DNA of 64,000 bases, taken from contig OW804096.1 in NCBI GenBank assembly GCA_942159475.1, positions 112,504,194 through 112,568,193 of the forward strand. The letters are read 5' to 3'. Source of the DNA: Sthenelais limicola (Eukaryota > Annelida > Polychaeta > Phyllodocida > Sigalionidae). The translations under genes and the position numbers were made by a program. The notes beneath the pieces are model-generated. The model did not search any database and was not told the DNA's origin. It saw nothing but the letters and a program-made list of their open reading frames with translations. Of the stretch, positions 12,206 to 23,895 are shown one piece after another (position 1 is the first letter of the stretch; each line of letters opens with the position of its first letter).

Positions 12206-14319
12206 GTAATTTAAAAAAGTGATTTCTTCCAGCATATATATCTGTACTAACCAGATGTGAAAATGATTTCTTTTTCTGCAATTCGGGATTCATTTGTAGA
12301 TCACCGTTATATTATAGATCCTTGCCTCTGAATCTGAGTCTATATGTTTACATGGTTATGACATAACTCCCCGCCTGCCACAGGATTTTGCTGGCATCAT
12401 CACAGTGAGCATTACTAGTTACTTTTTTGAGCAGCGCATAGACGTTTTAGAATTTAGAATCCTGGCGGGGACGCGACCTTGACATGTCCACTATTAAATT
12501 AAGGAGGGGTGTAACCCTTTAATTGTTACACAAAGAACGTGTATGGAAATATATTAAATCCTATATTCGACAAATTGATTAAAGAAATATTAAATTATAT
12601 ATTATAAGTATGCTACAACATGGAGTAACAGTAGGAGGAAAAGGTGATGTCTTAAAGATATTAATTTATCAAAATAAAATTACTTAACTCCGATAAAGTT
12701 TGGGTACTTATATAGTGCTTTGAAAATGAAAGCGTTAATGGAATATCCAAAGTTACAAAAACGATCGATCCAACATACTTTCATATGCCCAGGAATATAA
12801 AAACAAAATCAATGTCGATGGGGAGTAATGGCGACTAAACCCGGTTTTCTATGACGGCACGGGTGTCGTTACCACGTCTGTACGTGTATGCATTTACGGA
12901 CACGGAAAGGGAGGGCAGGGTCTAGGACTTGATCCTTCTTGTCAATAAGATTAATCATAGATTATTTTAGATGGTCTTTCCACGCATAAAGAATCATTAT
13001 CTCCATTTCAGACTTGACGGAGTCGGACTAACATGGGGATGCTATTATTTCGCCAAGAATTCACATGACAGAAAGTCCTCAATCTCAAAATTCCCTGCAC
13101 CCTGAATAACCTAGACGTAGAGTGATCACGCAAAAGGAAGCAGTTTCATGGCAAAATTCAATATAATAAGATTGCAATTTCATCAACGGTATCAGACCCA
13201 ATATTGGAAAATCCATCTGAAGCAAAGCAACACACCCGATTCAAGATGTATGGATCTAAATTAAATGACCTATGCGCATTTCTTCCCCAGGAATTTTGAG
13301 GCAATGCTTCGGAGCTATGTATACGCCTTAAGAATTCTTTCTGAATATTTAGAGGAGATGGAAAAGGGTTGTCTTTGTTGAGAAGTTACACCACGTACTG
13401 TGACAAGTATCAGGATGTTATGTTTACAATAGCAATACTCCTTCATACGGGCGGATTGTGAAGTGCAGGAATGCAGTGAAACCCCGAGAAATGTTTTTTT
13501 TTAAATAGAGGAAGACCATATCATGCATTGAGAGTTAAGACACCTGACTCCACTTACAGGCTGATCCCTGGGGTGTACATTTCAGCGCGTATATTCCGGA
13601 CTATGACATCATCGGATTATACTGAAAGGAACGCTCCACAAGCTTGGGCTCAAGGTGCCCGGATTGTGGAAGGAGATAAGTCGAGGATGTGGTGGTGTTT
13701 ATGCCTCATTTTGGGGAGGAAATACTCATATTCCTATTTCCAGGTGTGCATCGATTCTTAACATGGGGAGGTGTGTGGAGGGGGAATGAGTTTTTTTAGT
13801 CTAAGTCTTTTGGAATACATCGGCGAATGGGAGTAGGAAGAAACTACAAATGGCAATAACACACATTGCTCCAAGTGAATCATAATGATATTCATGTTTC
13901 CTATTCGCGCAATTAACATCACGAATCGAAAAAAAAGTATAGGGGTTTGTGGTCGAACCAATAAACTGCAAATGCCAGTTGCAATAACTCACACGCCTGA
14001 CGTGGGTTGCCAAGAATGTATCGTCCTAATATAAGCCAGAGCAGTTGGAAGGGTTAACATGGAGTCGCCAATCTGTCCAGCATCATCTTAAGATTGGACA
14101 AACTTTCCTAACACGGTCGATCCTGTTGGGATCTGGTAACACATTTCAAGCATAAACAAGGGTTACTGGTACCCATGTGGGTTATAATGAGAAGGGGCTA
14201 GCAGAACATCGTGTGAATACAAGAAGGAATAGTGGTTTACCACTCCCACTCATATAGAGTGTCGAGAAGGATTTGATCGGCTTAATCATGATTATAGGTC
14301 TGTGGGTCAAACCTGAGGC

Positions 14320-14321
<2 letters not shown>

Positions 14322-14365
<44 letters not shown>

Positions 14366-14441
14366 GAGAGAAAAGAGAGAGAGAAAAGAGAGAGAGAAAG
14401 AGAGACAGACAGACAGAGAGAGAGAGAGGGACCAGAGAGAC
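14322..14441. repeat. (GA)n microsatellite, imperfect
   Basis: About 120 bases of GA dinucleotides with GGGAGA, AAAAGA and GACA interruptions. Reading frames over it are low-complexity artefacts. Confidence 0.97.
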
Positions 14442-14462
14442 AAACCTTTATCGTTCCTGACA

Positions 14463-14510
14463 GTTGTACCAACGAGATTATATTAACATATAATCTCGTT
14501 GGTTGTACCA
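14463..14510. repeat. Mini-palindrome inside a 9-bp direct repeat
   Basis: GTTGTACCA occurs at 14463-14471 and again at 14502-14510. Between and partly overlapping these copies lies a perfect inverted repeat: 15-base arms CCAACGAGATTATAT (14469-14483) and its complement (14488-14502), with a 4-base loop. The inner arms AGATTATA/TATAATCT are shared with the feature at 39461-39505. Confidence 0.9.
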
Positions 14511-15129
14511 TATAATATCAAGACATTATTGTAATGCTTGAACTGGTGACCGAATCATAATATCAAGTTATAATGCCTAAATATTAATTTATAAAATTCC
14601 TGTGTCTGGAATCTGTGAATAATTTTCTCTTTGAGCTATACAAACGTGACAACATTAAAAGAATTCGCAGCAGTATAGGAAATCACTTCTTTAAACGAAT
14701 AGATCTATTACTCCTAATATATAGGAACATTTTCTTACAAGAGCCCGCACAGTTCTTTGGTAGATTACAAAAAAAATTCAAACTTGTCGTTCGTTCCTTT
14801 ACTTTAGTATTTATTCATTTTATAGTGATCATGTATAAATAGTTACTAACTCGTTGAATATGACTGCTCTGTCATTCTAGGCGCCCAAGCAATAAGAGAA
14901 ATCCTATGCAAGTAACAAGACAACAGAACATCAGTTTTTATATTAACATGCCTGATAGAGGTCTACTAACCCAATCGGGTCGACCATACCAGCTGCAGTG
15001 ATGTCACTCGACCAGTATCAGTTTAGTAACTGTCTTCAAGACCTTTGAAAATTCCAAATTATTTTGAGTACCAAATATGAGTATTCATGAGAGATGGAGA
15101 GATTTATATTAGTATAAAAAAAAGTTTGT
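14511..15129. other. Intron sequence, nothing recognised
   Basis: AT-rich. A 75-codon open frame at 14615-14842 has no motif and a composition typical of AT-rich chance frames. Confidence 0.6.
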
Positions 15130-15294
15130 TGAAAATAAAGTTGTAGAATAAGTTGGTCGTAAAAAAGTGGGTCGAAAAAAAAGGTAGGTTGTGAAGTAGT
15201 AAGAAAAATTAATAATTTGAAATGATTTGTACTTTTTTTTTTTAAAAAGTACTTTATTCAATTAGCCTTTATAGAATAACTTTATTCAATTAGC
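15130..15294 (+). repeat. AGTTGG-type degenerate repeat, copy 2, and short duplication
   Basis: Contains GTTGTAGAATAAG, GTCGTAAAAAAG and GTTGTGAAGTAG, similar to 12070-12205. It is followed by a direct duplication of ACTTTATTCAATTAGCCT starting near 15250 and 15277. Confidence 0.4.
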
Positions 15295-15326
15295 CTGCCC
15301 TCTTGGCACATTTACTTTGTACACTT

Positions 15327-15538
15327 ACAATAGTGGCCCGTTCATAAGCCCGGGCTTGTATTTGTTTCGGCCCACCCCCCACCCCCTCTAGCCCCGGCTT
15401 GCAATTAAGATAGGCAGGCTTTTAATCGAGAATTAAATTTTAGAGGATTTTATTTTTTCATGACCCCTACACCCCCTCAGTCTGTATTCGAGATAGGCTT
15501 TTAAACAGATCCCGGCTTATAAACGGGCCACTATGGTA
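15327..15538. mobile_element. MITE, TA-flanked (Tc1/mariner-like ends)
   Basis: Terminal inverted repeats of about 24 bases: left TACAATAGTGGCCCGTT then CATAAGCC; right GGCTTATAAACGGGCC then ACTATGGTA. Both ends are flanked by TA, the target of Tc1/mariner transposases. The element is about 212 bp, with no coding capacity and C-rich tracts inside. The superfamily assignment rests only on the TA flank and size. Confidence 0.75.
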
Positions 15539-18500
15539 GTTCTGCAGCTCATGAGCTGTCATAGTGACCACAGGACAACAGGGGTGGGGCCAGACCACAC
15601 AACATTCCATAGCCATACATCAAACACTTGCTGCCTGCACATTTGTAAACATTGACACGTGCAGCGGAACGTCGTCCCACCATAGTGTGTCTACATTATG
15701 AGGGTTTCAATACATTTTATATGGATCCATCAATAATCAGTCATATCTATTAATAGCATATCGACTATCATATTTGACAGGAGAGCATCAGATCTACTCT
15801 ATATATAGATGTTAACTCTCCAACACTCGGTTCAGTCTGTTCCCAAGCCAGAATATATTTAAGATAGGAAAACTAACAACAATGAAATATCAGAACAGGG
15901 TTAAAAGGACGTGGGTGAATAGAATATTCACACAATGGTACTTCACCATTCAAAATGAGAAGTATGGTACACATTCGTTCAGGGGGTAAATCTAGTGCAG
16001 TAAGAGGATCTATGCCTTTTTTCTGTCAGATAGTAAGAGATTGCTTTTGCAGAGTTTCTCTTCCAGAATGTAACAGTTTCTGAGCCCTCATTTACACAAA
16101 TATTTCTTCCCCTCTCAACATTAACCGCCCAGCGCAGCATGTTTCTGACAACCGGCCTTCATTTACTATCAGCAGTGATGGATCCACAGAAGCAGATTCT
16201 CTGCCACAATCTTTCATCTGCCCTTGCGTTGAGGGAGAAAATGACTGAAGTACCAGGTCTAAGATCTGCAAAAGGCATCTAAATCATCCAGGGACGTATG
16301 CCTATCCACACGATCTTTTTTCTTACGTTTAGTAATCGATTATAGCAGGACGATCTCCTGTCAGTAATACTTTCTTTCCTTGTCTGTTATGGAGAAACTG
16401 TTCTGACATAATGAGAAAAATACCATACGGTTCAAGTGGCCAGATTGCTCCGTTGTTTTCGAGCAGTAGATCGCTCATAATTATAAATAGACCCTGCTTT
16501 TGATGCCTTTACGGTTACAATAGAATACCATAATCTAACGGTCTGAACTATAAAGACATTTTCGTTTTACACAGGCAATGATGGGTGGGACGGGGCCATC
16601 TTCAATAATGTTATCTCCTTATCTCCATACCTTTAGTGGAATATACCTGTCCGATCATGAAGCTGTACGCAAAATAAAGTTTTCAGACTTGCAACCACCA
16701 AAACAATCGGAAAACACTTTTTTGGAAACCTACATGACATTACACGGCAAATAATATAATTCAAAATGAAACGCAATTTAACTAATAAGCGTAAACTGAA
16801 ATCATAAGTGGCAGATGGGGCCTGCAGTCATTTTACTAGCAGAATATATCCTTTCCTTGGCTAATACGTAAATCCTAACTTCTCTTCAGGTGCCAAAATG
16901 ATAAATATCTAGTCTCATTGGTAGTGAGCGCTCCATATAGATCTAACGTCGGTTATATCCCAGAGTAAACCAAACCAACTTCCACGTTCCAAGAGTGCCA
17001 GACCCTAGCGTTCCTCCTCCCTCCACAGCACCAGATATTTATAATTATCTTAAATTCTAATCCAATAATAATGATAGAAACACATTGCTATTATGACACA
17101 TCCAAGATATGAATAGCAACCACAGTAGAAAAGATCCATTCTCCTTTCATTCACGTCTATTGGGGAAATATATTGTGTTTACCCTCCACCCATTTGAGAT
17201 GAGATCTTTCCAGGGGCAGGTTGCCCATCCTATCATTGATGTGTGTAAATCCAGCTTGATGTCTTGTTATTATTGATCCATAAGACTCTAAAGAGTGAGT
17301 ATGTAACAAGAGTAATATAAATAGGCATGGTAGCCTGCAGATAAGCAGACTTGCAGAACGGTAAGGCGATGCAGACTATGGGACCATCTCGAGGTGAGTG
17401 GAACCCGCTTCTACTACTTCTACAACAGTCCGGACGCAGCTGCCTGATGGGGGGACTATTTGATTATAGGAATCAAATTCAGAAGTCTTAACTCCAAACA
17501 CAGATTCCCTGTTCTTTGGGAATGAGCTTCAGGATGTGATATGAATGGGAATGAACCTTAAAAGTGTCCTAGATGCAGGGTGCTAATTGTTTTCAACCAA
17601 TCTTTATGAATGTTTGTTGTGTTTATAAATGTGTAAATGAGTAGGTGGTATACATACAATCATAGGGGAATTTTACCACGAAAATTTATAAGTTTATTAT
17701 GCACCCCCCTCGGTGGATATAGGCTCTCACAGAAGAGTAGTGTAATGGAAAGTGCAGCCTGTTGTTAACTCAAATTGATGTAGGAAAAAACAACAAAGAA
17801 ATATTTCTAACATATATTCTACATCTAACGTAGCCCCCTAAAATGGCGACGCCCGTGACGTCAGTGGAATCTATGTATTCAGAATAGCTTCAATAGTAGC
17901 GATGAACCTGGCGTGACTGGAAGCCTTTCACTAAACCCGTTCCATCCATGTGATCGTTTACCACAATAGAAATATTGCACTCGGTGTCCCAGGGCTTAAA
18001 AGAGTCTGAGACACGTACATAAAGGGTATTGGATTTGGAATCGAATGCAGGATCCCCATAACTATCAATACCAGGGTATGCAAAAAATATTTTTATGCTA
18101 TTGTTTATTGGAATAAAAGAACGTGTCCCAGCCGACAAATTGCATCACATATGTTATCACACATTAATGACATTTGCCATAGTGACTTGACGAAGATTAA
18201 CTAATTTAGGCAGATAGAATGTCCATTTATGATATTAAAGACCCTAGTGTGAAAACAGAGAAGTAATTGAATGTGTCTAGGCAGTTGAATAGAAGGAGGG
18301 GACAGTAGGCCTCTAACTACGAATTGTCATGAAATCTCGGCATTGAGTATTTTGGTAGCGAAAGAAAAGACAAGAAGCTAAAAGGAAGGAGACTAGAATA
18401 GGTTATGATAATCATACAGGCCAAGCCCTCTGTCACAGTTGTATATACCCCAAAACCGAATAGACAGACAAGAGGCAGAGGTTTCTGTGGTAGAACAGAG

Positions 18501-19575
18501 TACATGAGAGTAAGCAGACGATGACTCATGTCTGGCCCTCACAATATTATAGGGAAACGCAAGGAGGAGCGAATGAACATGTCGGTAATAGAAAGGGATG
18601 AGTCGATAGAAGATTAAACTAACTATTTCCCTAGTTAACTCTTGCTGGCCCAATATAAGGACGATATCCTTTTTCAAACTAGAGCTTGTCTTATGAGCCA
18701 ATAGGGTCGTGGGAATGTTTTCTTTAAAAAATAACACTATCAACTTCAAGAGCTTCAGTCCTCCAAGGAGTTGAGGAATGGCTACTTTATATACCAAAGG
18801 GAGGAGCGGGGGGAGGAGACTCCCAGACCCACCAGGGATTCATCTGTGAAATTGAAGGTCAAGACCATTTGTCGGTGCTAATCCCTGCTCGACAATCTCA
18901 GCCTGCAGTTGAAACACTGATTCTCACTATTGATACATCGATAGTGCTGTCGGGTTTAAAGGATAGGGTGCATGAAATTGGAATTATTATTTTTAGGGTT
19001 TTCCTCTTTAACATTGTTCAAAGTAACGTTATTGAGTATTTATACATTTCATGTGCAACGCATTAATGTGTGAGAAGTGCTTTTTAAAAAATAGGTCACT
19101 ATGACCTCAATTCTAATGCAAGCAGTGTCTTTGTAGGTTGTGACGTCACAGGGGTATGGCAGCTCTGACCGCTCCGTATAACTTCATCCACACAACCCAT
19201 ATTACAAATGTAATGTGACTCTGTATTTGTTTGTTGTTGAGTAGGACTAGTTGAAAAATGACATAAAGTTACACCAAATATACAATACATTGATATGTAA
19301 AAAAACATGCCGTCCTATATGCAATCTATCTGACAGTGAAAGATATCTAACTTTCTACTGAAAACCTTGTGGCCACAAGCATTTCATATAAGCCGGAGGA
19401 ATACGTAGTTAAAAGGGGTGATGGGTGGCTTAGGTCCGGCCTCACATGGGCCCTCTGGACTCTCTCACGACTACCGCTTTTGAAAAAAGCCGCCATCGGC
19501 TATTACAGGAGAATTAGAGCAGTTGTACCGGGATCCTAAACTAACGCAACAGTACAAGAATCGACCTTTATTGCT
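15539..19575 (-). other. ABL long intron, middle part; no gene recognised
   Basis: Mostly unique-looking AT-rich sequence. An 82-codon minus-strand frame (17890-18138) and a 134-codon frame (18393-18797) are open but carry no motif I recognise and no convincing splice context. A motif GGAATTTTACCACGA at about 17668 recurs near 22124. Confidence 0.55.
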
Positions 19576-19713
19576 GTCTCTGCCCCCGAAATAGATGCTC
19601 GTTCAGCTTTTTCTCCGGTCTCAGTACTACCGTAGTTAGTAAGCAACGTAATTAGCCAGTGATTACTGGAACAATATTGTCTAGAAAAGAAGATAATAAA
19701 CACATTTACCACC
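19576..19713 (+). repeat. Dispersed repeat, forward copy
   Basis: About 135 bases that match 59165-59298 in the opposite orientation at roughly 80% by eye. The best-conserved core runs AGTGATTACTGGAACAATAT and on through TTGTCTAGAAAAGAAGAT. No coding content was recognised. Confidence 0.8.
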
Positions 19714-20538
19714 AGCGAGGCCTGTAATATGATTTGAACTGGCGGCCATTCCCGCTATGGACAGCGGCAGGGAACCAGCATGGAAGAGCCGCTTAGTTAC
19801 ATCAACTGACACTCAGTCAGTGAACAGCGCCGAGGCCCGGGTGGGGTAGGATGGAGAACGGGACGGCTGGGTGGAGGGGAGTTCGTCGGAAATGTGAAGA
19901 ATCCAGATTTATACAAGCAACTAGCCTAAAAGTCATATCCCCACACAACCCAATCCAGTGGTATGCTTTCTGGATGAGAAGTGACTGACCCGCCCTCTGT
20001 GAAGAGGGTGATAAGCCCACCTCCGAAATTCCTTATGTCGCCCAACCCATCAGTGGCAACTCCCATCTAAGAACGTCCTGGATTTATGGCCCTGTTTTCA
20101 ATGTTTTCCCATGTAATTTTCACACTGTACTTCGTCTGAATGGAAACTTGTCTTAGGTAGGTTGCCTTTTAGTGGGAGGAATTATATCATTTATGGTGCA
20201 AGAAACTAGTGCTTTTAAATATAAATTTTGGTGCGAACTTGGGGCCATTTGAAATCTTGCACCCCTACGGACCTACCTTCTCTTCACCTGCACTCACAGG
20301 CTTGTTGACAACAAAATATAGGGCGGGTGGCGTAGCCTACACAGCACGCTAGTGGTGTGTAGGTTTACGGTATTTAACACTAAATCAAATGGATATTTGG
20401 CGTAGGAGGGAAGAGAGAGACAGGGCAGGTGGATGGGTTGTATTTCCATCAAAAAAACAAACTTAATCTTACTAAACTAAACCCGCAAAACGCTTCTAAC
20501 TTGTGCGGTCAATTTTCTGGACATAGCATCGCTTTTGT

Positions 20539-20858
20539 CGGAACCTTACGATAACGCGCCGGCTGACGAATGAAGCCAGACTGAAGGGGGCGGGGCTTAG
20601 CAGATTGATTCTTGCTATTACGAGTCAAGTAATTACTTTTATTAGTCAGTTTTTACCAGGGACAGTCCACGACTGCCTTTACTGACTTAGGACAACCAAT
20701 TTAGGGTTATGTTTAGGGTTATTTTAGGTATGGATTTGTGTTCGTTCATATTTTCTTTGATCTTGACACCTAAGCCGGCTCCAGCTACAACAGCCAATCA
20801 GAGGTACAAAGTCACTGAAGCCACTTTCAGCCAGCCGGCGCGTTACCGTAAGGTTCCG
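20539..20858. mobile_element. Foldback/MITE-like element
   Basis: Inverted arms: left (20539-20566) CGGAACCTTACGATAACGCG then CCGGCTG; right (20828-20858) CAGCCGGCGCGTTACCGTAA then GGTTCCG. They are nearly exact complements about 260 bases apart. Outer flanks GCATCGCTTTTG and GCTATAGCATC suggest the arms may extend. No transposase. Confidence 0.65.
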
Positions 20859-20924
20859 CTGCTTGCTATAGCATCAGCTCTATTATGTCGTAATAGCCCA
20901 GCTGCCGTAATTTGGCCACCGTAA

Positions 20925-21080
20925 GTGGCAGTGTCTTTGTAGGTTGTGCGATGTAGCATTGGAATCGCTTCAAAATGACTTCCCTGAAAAAATTATTTCG
21001 GGGAAAGAAATACCCAGGTAACCTCACTTGAGATTTATGTAAGCCATTCCGAAAGTTAGAGCCCTGTACAAACAGTAACT
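20925..21080 (+). repeat. Dispersed repeat related to 45550-45660
   Basis: Shares ATACCCAGGTAACCTCACT, TATGTAAGC, GAAAGTTAGAG and CCTGTACA in the same order with 45590-45655. Its first ~25 bases (CAGTGTCTTTGTAGGTTGTG) also occur at 19121-19141. Family not identified. Confidence 0.7.
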
Positions 21081-21470
21081 AAAAATCCTTTTAACACTTT
21101 GCTATGTTGTAAATCCACAATTGATATAGTGTGGATGGGGATAGTATAGCCATTGCCACTGCAAACTCAAAATACTCTCCACAGATACTCAAAAGTTACT
21201 TTTGACTTTTCATTACGAATGTTGGACTAGCCTCAAAATACACAGAACAAACCATGGCGGGTCAAATTTGACCAATTTGCAGTGATTGTATTTGATTTGC
21301 TGACAGTTATGAAACCAAGATTTTGCTATATAACCAGTTTACAACCCAGAAAGATGAAACTAATCTTAGATGTTATTCCTCTTAGGGCGATGGAGTAACA
21401 TTAGGAAATTCAGGCAAACTATCACCCACATTATTAACCATATGAACGAATCTGGCTCATCTGGCACAAT

Positions 21471-21617
21471 GACTCATATTAGCCACTCTCTCAGGGATTT
21501 AGAAATCTAAAGCGCTGGAGGAAAATAAACCCTACTCCAGCCTAATTGAAAGCAGAGACCATAAATCGCATGGAGATAAACTTCGAGAAACTACTGAAAC
21601 AGTTTTAATGAAAAATA
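21471..21617 (+). repeat. 147-bp dispersed repeat, copy 1
   Basis: Nearly identical to 22413-22560, from GACTCA then TTAGCCACTCTCTCAGGG through to ACTGAAACAG then TTTAATGAAAA. A handful of transitions separate the copies. A TTAA-type MITE lies between them. Confidence 0.9.
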
Positions 21618-21880
21618 ATCTTTCTCCGGGTAAAAGTGAATTGTTTTGTTTTTTTTATTTCATTTGGAAGGCCAGTTACATTAAATTAAATTGATAAGAT
21701 GTATCTATAAAGAAAAGAAATCTTGTATAAGATTAAATTGAAGCGCATAGCCAAATCGAAATTACAGGTATTTTACTTCCAGAAACAATGCATGCAGCTT
21801 AGAATATGGGGGGTAATTCAAAAAAGAATATATTTGGACGAAATGGGGACCTTGCTTGGAAGATCATGTGCAAGGATAAA

Positions 21881-22076
21881 GCCTTGGTTCCACTGTCACG
21901 CTACTTCTTCCACTACTACTCCCATTTCTTTGGTGCCACTACTTTAGAAGTAACGGGAAGTAGCCGTTTCAAATCAAACATGTTTGGATTAAAGCGGCTA
22001 GTTCCCGCTACTTGCTCCCGCTTCTAAAAGTAGCGGGAGTAGTAGCAGGAGAAGTAGTTGGCAGTGGAATCCAGGC
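21881..22076. mobile_element. TTAA-type MITE, copy 1
   Basis: Terminal inverted repeats GCCTTGGTTCCACTG and CAGTGGAATCCAGGC; the interior is a mirror array of CTACTTC / GAAGTAG and CCCGCT / AGCGGG motifs, so most of the element folds back. The right flank is TTAA; the left flank is TAAA, one mismatch from it. Same family as 51361-51850 (TIR GCTGGGTTCCACTGG). A TTAA target suggests a piggyBac- or Kolobok-type transposase in trans. Confidence 0.75.
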
Positions 22077-22412
22077 TTAAGAGCGGATGAATTGATCAAA
22101 TAACACGAAATTTCGTCCTCGGTGGGAATTTTACCACGAGAAATGAATGATTTAATTCTTTACCCTATTAAACAACAAACAATACACAGACGAGAATGGG
22201 TCCAACACCATCTTGAGCTGAGAAAACTCGGCCTCTGGGGAAATATATACAGGGTAAATAAAGGCAGTGTAATGGTATGCAGGTGTCTATGATTCTGCCG
22301 TCTCACACACTGCTTATCTACAACTTACAAGTCCCAGGGCTCAGCAACCAGCAGATCACACATTCAGCAGGAGAATTGATGGAAGCTGTTGGTGGGAGGA
22401 GTCGGAAGAAGT

Positions 22413-22560
22413 GACTCACATTAGCCACTCTCTCAGGGATTTAGAAATTTAAAGCGCTGGAGGAAAATAAACCCTACTCCAGCCCAATTGAAAGCAGAGA
22501 CAATAAATCGTATGGAGATAAACTTCGAGAAACTACTGAAACAGCTTTAATGAAAATAAA
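22413..22560 (+). repeat. 147-bp dispersed repeat, copy 2
   Basis: Second copy of the repeat at 21471-21617, same orientation, about 940 bases away. Together with the MITE between them it may mark a local segmental duplication. Confidence 0.9.
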
Positions 22561-23718
22561 TGAGAATATAAACGTAAATTAAAATTAACGCGTGCTTTGA
22601 GTTAAGACTAGTATTTCAAGATAAGAGTTCCTTATCGCCTGATACTAAACTTCGAATCTACGAATGTGTAAAACAAAATGTTGTCTGCTGAATAAAATAT
22701 TTCAAAATAATAATAAAACCAATGCCAGATACCATCAATGCAGTGCAACGTTACATGTTAGTTGCGCAGAATATCTCGACCCAAATAAATTGCTCGACAT
22801 AAATGTCATTTAAAGTGACATTAACATTGTACGTATTGGTAGGGAAGTAGCTTTCATAACTCATGAAGTGAAGTTAATTCTCCGGATCAATTTGGTAATT
22901 GACAATAGTTGATCATAATAAATGCATTTTAAAACGAATACAGGTAGTTCAGAAATGATATTCAAGCTGATAAAATGGCTTGTATAGCTTCTTATTTTTC
23001 AAAATAAAATACATGTTTTGAAATGCTGTTAAATATTAATCCATACCACGCAATCAGCGAAAAGAAATAATGGAAACGGTGGGCTTCCGTCTAATAACTT
23101 GATGATTTCGGCTATCAAGATTACCATTTATTTTAATTATAGCGCAGACCTGTATAACTGCATACAACTCGGCAGAAGTTCTTCATCACCAGAGAAAGTA
23201 CAAGGCAGGGGCTCTATAACCAATGCGAACACGCAGCGCCATCTAGTGTTACTAGATTAAAGTGGCTAAGATAGTTTAAAACACAGGTTTAGGAGGAGTC
23301 AAGAATCGCCTTGAAAGTACCCCCAACAACTAAAACAAACCTTCTGATCTTATTTCACTTTTAGCTTTCCGATTTGCTTTGAAAATACAATCCTTTGTAA
23401 CCTGTTAAGACGCTCCTCACTTGGCTTTTGAATCGGTAGAACTGGGTCACAATATGGTTGAGGAGAACTGTCAATCTAGCTCAAATCGCAATATGGCCAT
23501 ACGTTTTTTTAACTTAGCTCTCTCGCTTGCTGATTCACTTTTACATTACATGTATTATTTTGACTTTCATCCTAACGAGTTACCCGCATCTCCACGGATT
23601 TGATAGGTAGGTTCAGACGCACAACATTCTAAGCAGTGGTTGTACAAGTTACCACTCTTCACGTAAACTAACAAGTGGACAGACACAATCCAGACTTAAG
23701 TGACAAATAAGAACTCAC
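22561..23718 (-). other. ABL long intron, right end; no feature recognised
   Basis: AT-rich sequence leading up to the donor at 23718-23717. No conserved frame or repeat noticed. Confidence 0.7.
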
Positions 23719-23895
23719 CTTTATTAAGCCCGAGTTGGTTTTCTCCTCCGGGTGGGAACTCATAGAGTGCCACAAAGAGGTTAGGGTCATCCGGCTCTTC
23801 TGGAGAAGAGAGCAGGTTCTCCTTGGACATCCATCGCGTACCCAACAGATCGAATGCTGGCTTGTCCGGGAGAGGGCGACTCTGCAACAGGGCCT
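23719..23895 (-). CDS. ABL1: ABL tyrosine kinase, exon with N-terminal linker and SH3 start
   Basis: Internal coding exon of 177 bases. The minus-strand acceptor is gtttttacag|AGGCCCTG; the donor is AATAAAG|gtgagttc (GT at 23718-23717). It enters in phase 1: the first two bases AG finish a codon, then [18 protein letters not shown]. This is homologous to the vertebrate exon starting EALQRPVA, the exon joined in BCR-ABL fusions. Then follow [19 protein letters not shown] and the SH3 start [15 protein letters not shown]. Vertebrate ALYDF is ALYEF here; the SH3 tyrosine is kept. A second AG two bases further in would break the phase, so 23895 is preferred as the exon start. A 22.4-kb intron separates it from the exon at 1011-1309. 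The preceding first exon, which in vertebrates sets the myristoylated or non-myristoylated isoform, was not recognised in the window. Confidence 0.95.

Noticed and set aside
17890..18138. 82-codon frame with protein-like composition
   Set aside because: No family match recalled and no conserved splice signals; the length is within chance expectation for this window.
18393..18797. 134-codon minus-strand frame
   Set aside because: No motif, AT-rich composition like the surrounding intron, and no splice or homology support; treated as a chance frame.
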